From NCBI GenBank assembly GCA_948844705.1, contig CAQNVT010000137.1:1-5814 (forward strand): a stretch of DNA of 5,814 nt, read 5' to 3'. The stretch's first letter is position 1. Each line of letters opens with the position of its first letter. Positions 4,983 to 5,814 of this stretch are shown in pieces. The position numbers were made by a program, and so were the translations under genes. Under the pieces are notes generated by a model. That model saw only the letters and a list, made by a program, of their open reading frames with translations. It did no database searches and had not been told where the DNA came from. Origin of the DNA: an uncultured Dorea sp. (lineage in GTDB: Bacteria > Bacillota > Clostridia > Lachnospirales > Lachnospiraceae).

Positions 4983-5738
4983 ATGGAAAAAACAGCGATT
5001 CTTACGGATAGTAACAGTGGGCTTACAAAGGAGGAAGCGAAGCGGCATCAGATTCATATTCTGCCGATGACGTTTTTTGTGGACGGCAGGGAATGCGTGG
5101 AGGGCGTGTCCCTGTCGGAGAAGGAGTTTTTTGAATGTATGAGGCGCGGGGACACGGTGAGTACGACGCAGCCGTCTCTTGCGGCGCTTTCCGACCTGTG
5201 GGAGGAGCTTTTAAAGACGCATGATAAGATCGTACACATTCCTATGTCGAAGGCGTTAAGCGGCGGGTATTCGTCGGCGGTAATGTTAAGCGGGGATTAT
5301 GAGGGCAGGGTTCTTGTTGTAGACAGCCGGAGAATCTCGGTGACCCAGGCTTCGGCGGCAATCGAGGCGGCGCATCTTGCAGGTGACGGGGTGCCGGCGG
5401 AGGAGATCAGGGCGAAGCTTGAGGATATGGCGCTGGAGGCTTCTATTTATATTACGGTCGAGACCCTTGAATATTTAAAGAGAGGCGGCCGCATACGAAG
5501 CGTGGAGGCGCTGGCCGGAGAAATACTGAATATCAGGCCGGTGATTCAGATTAAGGGTGGTCTTCTGGAGCCTTACTGCAAGGTGCGCGGGCGCAGGCGG
5601 GCGAAAAAGGAGATGGAGGACGCGATCCTACGTGACGGCAAAGCTCTGATGGAGAAATACGGTGAGGACCGTTTGGAGCTTTATATTGCCCATGCCGACG
5701 CAGCAGAGGAAGCACAGGAATGGGCCGGGAAAATATAA
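4983..5738 (+). CDS. DegV family protein, C-terminus missing (early stop near contig end)
   Basis: DegV proteins bind a fatty acid in a two-domain fold; in Firmicutes some act as FakB, handing exogenous fatty acids to the kinase FakA for phospholipid synthesis. Start: AGGAGAGGGAG (4967-4977) before ATG 4983. Features in order: N-terminal ILTDSNSGLT (residues 6-15) with the conserved Asp-Ser; FFVDGREC; VSTTQPSL (59-66) with the ST-x-QPS ligand-loop motif; PMSKALSGGYSSA (87-99), usually 'LSGTYQSA'; VVDSRRISV; TLEYLKRGGRI; and PVIQIKGGLLEP. The frame ends at 251 residues with AEEAQEWAGKI, about 30 short of the usual 280-290, so the terminal strand block normally containing a 'GPVIGxHTGPG' motif is missing. 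The stop lies 6 bases before leftover sequencing adapter, so an assembly or base error is likely. Removing one T at 5736 would read GKI-Lys-Ala, as expected for a continuing DegV. Whether it is a FakB or another DegV cannot be told. Confidence 0.85.
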   Translation: MEKTAILTDSNSGLTKEEAKRHQIHILPMTFFVDGRECVEGVSLSEKEFFECMRRGDTVSTTQPSLAALSDLWEELLKTHDKIVHIPMSKALSGGYSSAVMLSGDYEGRVLVVDSRRISVTQASAAIEAAHLAGDGVPAEEIRAKLEDMALEASIYITVETLEYLKRGGRIRSVEALAGEILNIRPVIQIKGGLLEPYCKVRGRRRAKKEMEDAILRDGKALMEKYGEDRLELYIAHADAAEEAQEWAGKI

Positions 5739-5744
5739 AGCCCT

Positions 5745-5814
5745 AGATCGGAAGAGCACACGTCTGAACTCCAGTCACATCACGATCTCGTATGCCGTCT
5801 TCTGCTTGAAAAAA
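5745..5814. other. Illumina TruSeq adapter sequence (artefact)
   Basis: From 5745 the sequence is the Illumina TruSeq indexed adapter: AGATCGGAAGAGCACACGTC at 5745-5764 continuing to 5778, the 6-base index ATCACG (TruSeq index 1) at 5779-5784, the constant part beginning ATCTCGTATGCCGTC to 5808, and six A residues to the end. It is not genomic. Real sequence ends at about 5744, and the contig end derives from a read that ran through its insert into the adapter. Confidence 0.99.

Overview
The window looks like the 3' end of an assembled contig from a member of the Clostridia, most likely Lachnospiraceae or a close relative. This rests on strong AGGAGG-type ribosome binding sites before almost every gene, medium GC content, short gene-by-gene transcription units, and families common in that group: a DUF5688-type protein, a fused ThrE-type exporter, a GrdX-family protein, a membrane-anchored C39-like peptidase, a MocR-like/type Ic aspartate aminotransferase and a DegV protein. 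No 16S or other marker gene is present, so the taxonomy is an inference.

Layout, all real genes on the + strand: (1) 3-290, C-terminal piece of a DUF5688-like protein, closed by a hairpin terminator at 324-353. (2) 291-784, about 500 bases without an intact gene. It holds a 16-bp perfect palindrome overlapping a possible promoter, a 58-codon reading frame with a good ribosome binding site, and a second-frame stretch that resembles the N-terminus of an IS4-type transposase, so it is probably decayed. (3) 785-2434, a two-gene unit: a threonine/serine exporter-like membrane protein followed 9 bases later by a GrdX-family protein. (4) 2595-3395, a membrane-anchored C39-like cysteine peptidase with its own promoter and terminator. 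(5) 3553-4836, a PLP-dependent aminotransferase with its own promoter. (6) 4983-5738, a DegV-family protein that stops short of its expected C-terminus close to the contig end.

Two features stand out. First, two related palindromic elements (2423-2497 and 4845-4902) sit directly behind grdX and the aminotransferase gene. Each has a GGGACAGGGT outer arm and a long perfect inner palindrome around GGGACGTAGTA. Between the copies every change in one half of the inner palindrome is matched by the complementary change in the other half, so pairing has been kept while sequence changed. The first copy also supplies the last codons and the stop of grdX. Second, the last 70 bases (5745-5814) are not biological: they are an Illumina TruSeq adapter with index ATCACG and an A tail, left on the contig end.

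Apart from the ThrE-GrdX pair, the genes seem to be independently transcribed housekeeping or accessory functions: amino acid export, amino acid transamination, a surface peptidase and a fatty-acid-binding protein. I see no CRISPR array, tRNA, rRNA, phage module or defence system. The most novel material is the palindromic repeat family and the pairing of GrdX with an amino acid exporter in the absence of visible glycine reductase genes.
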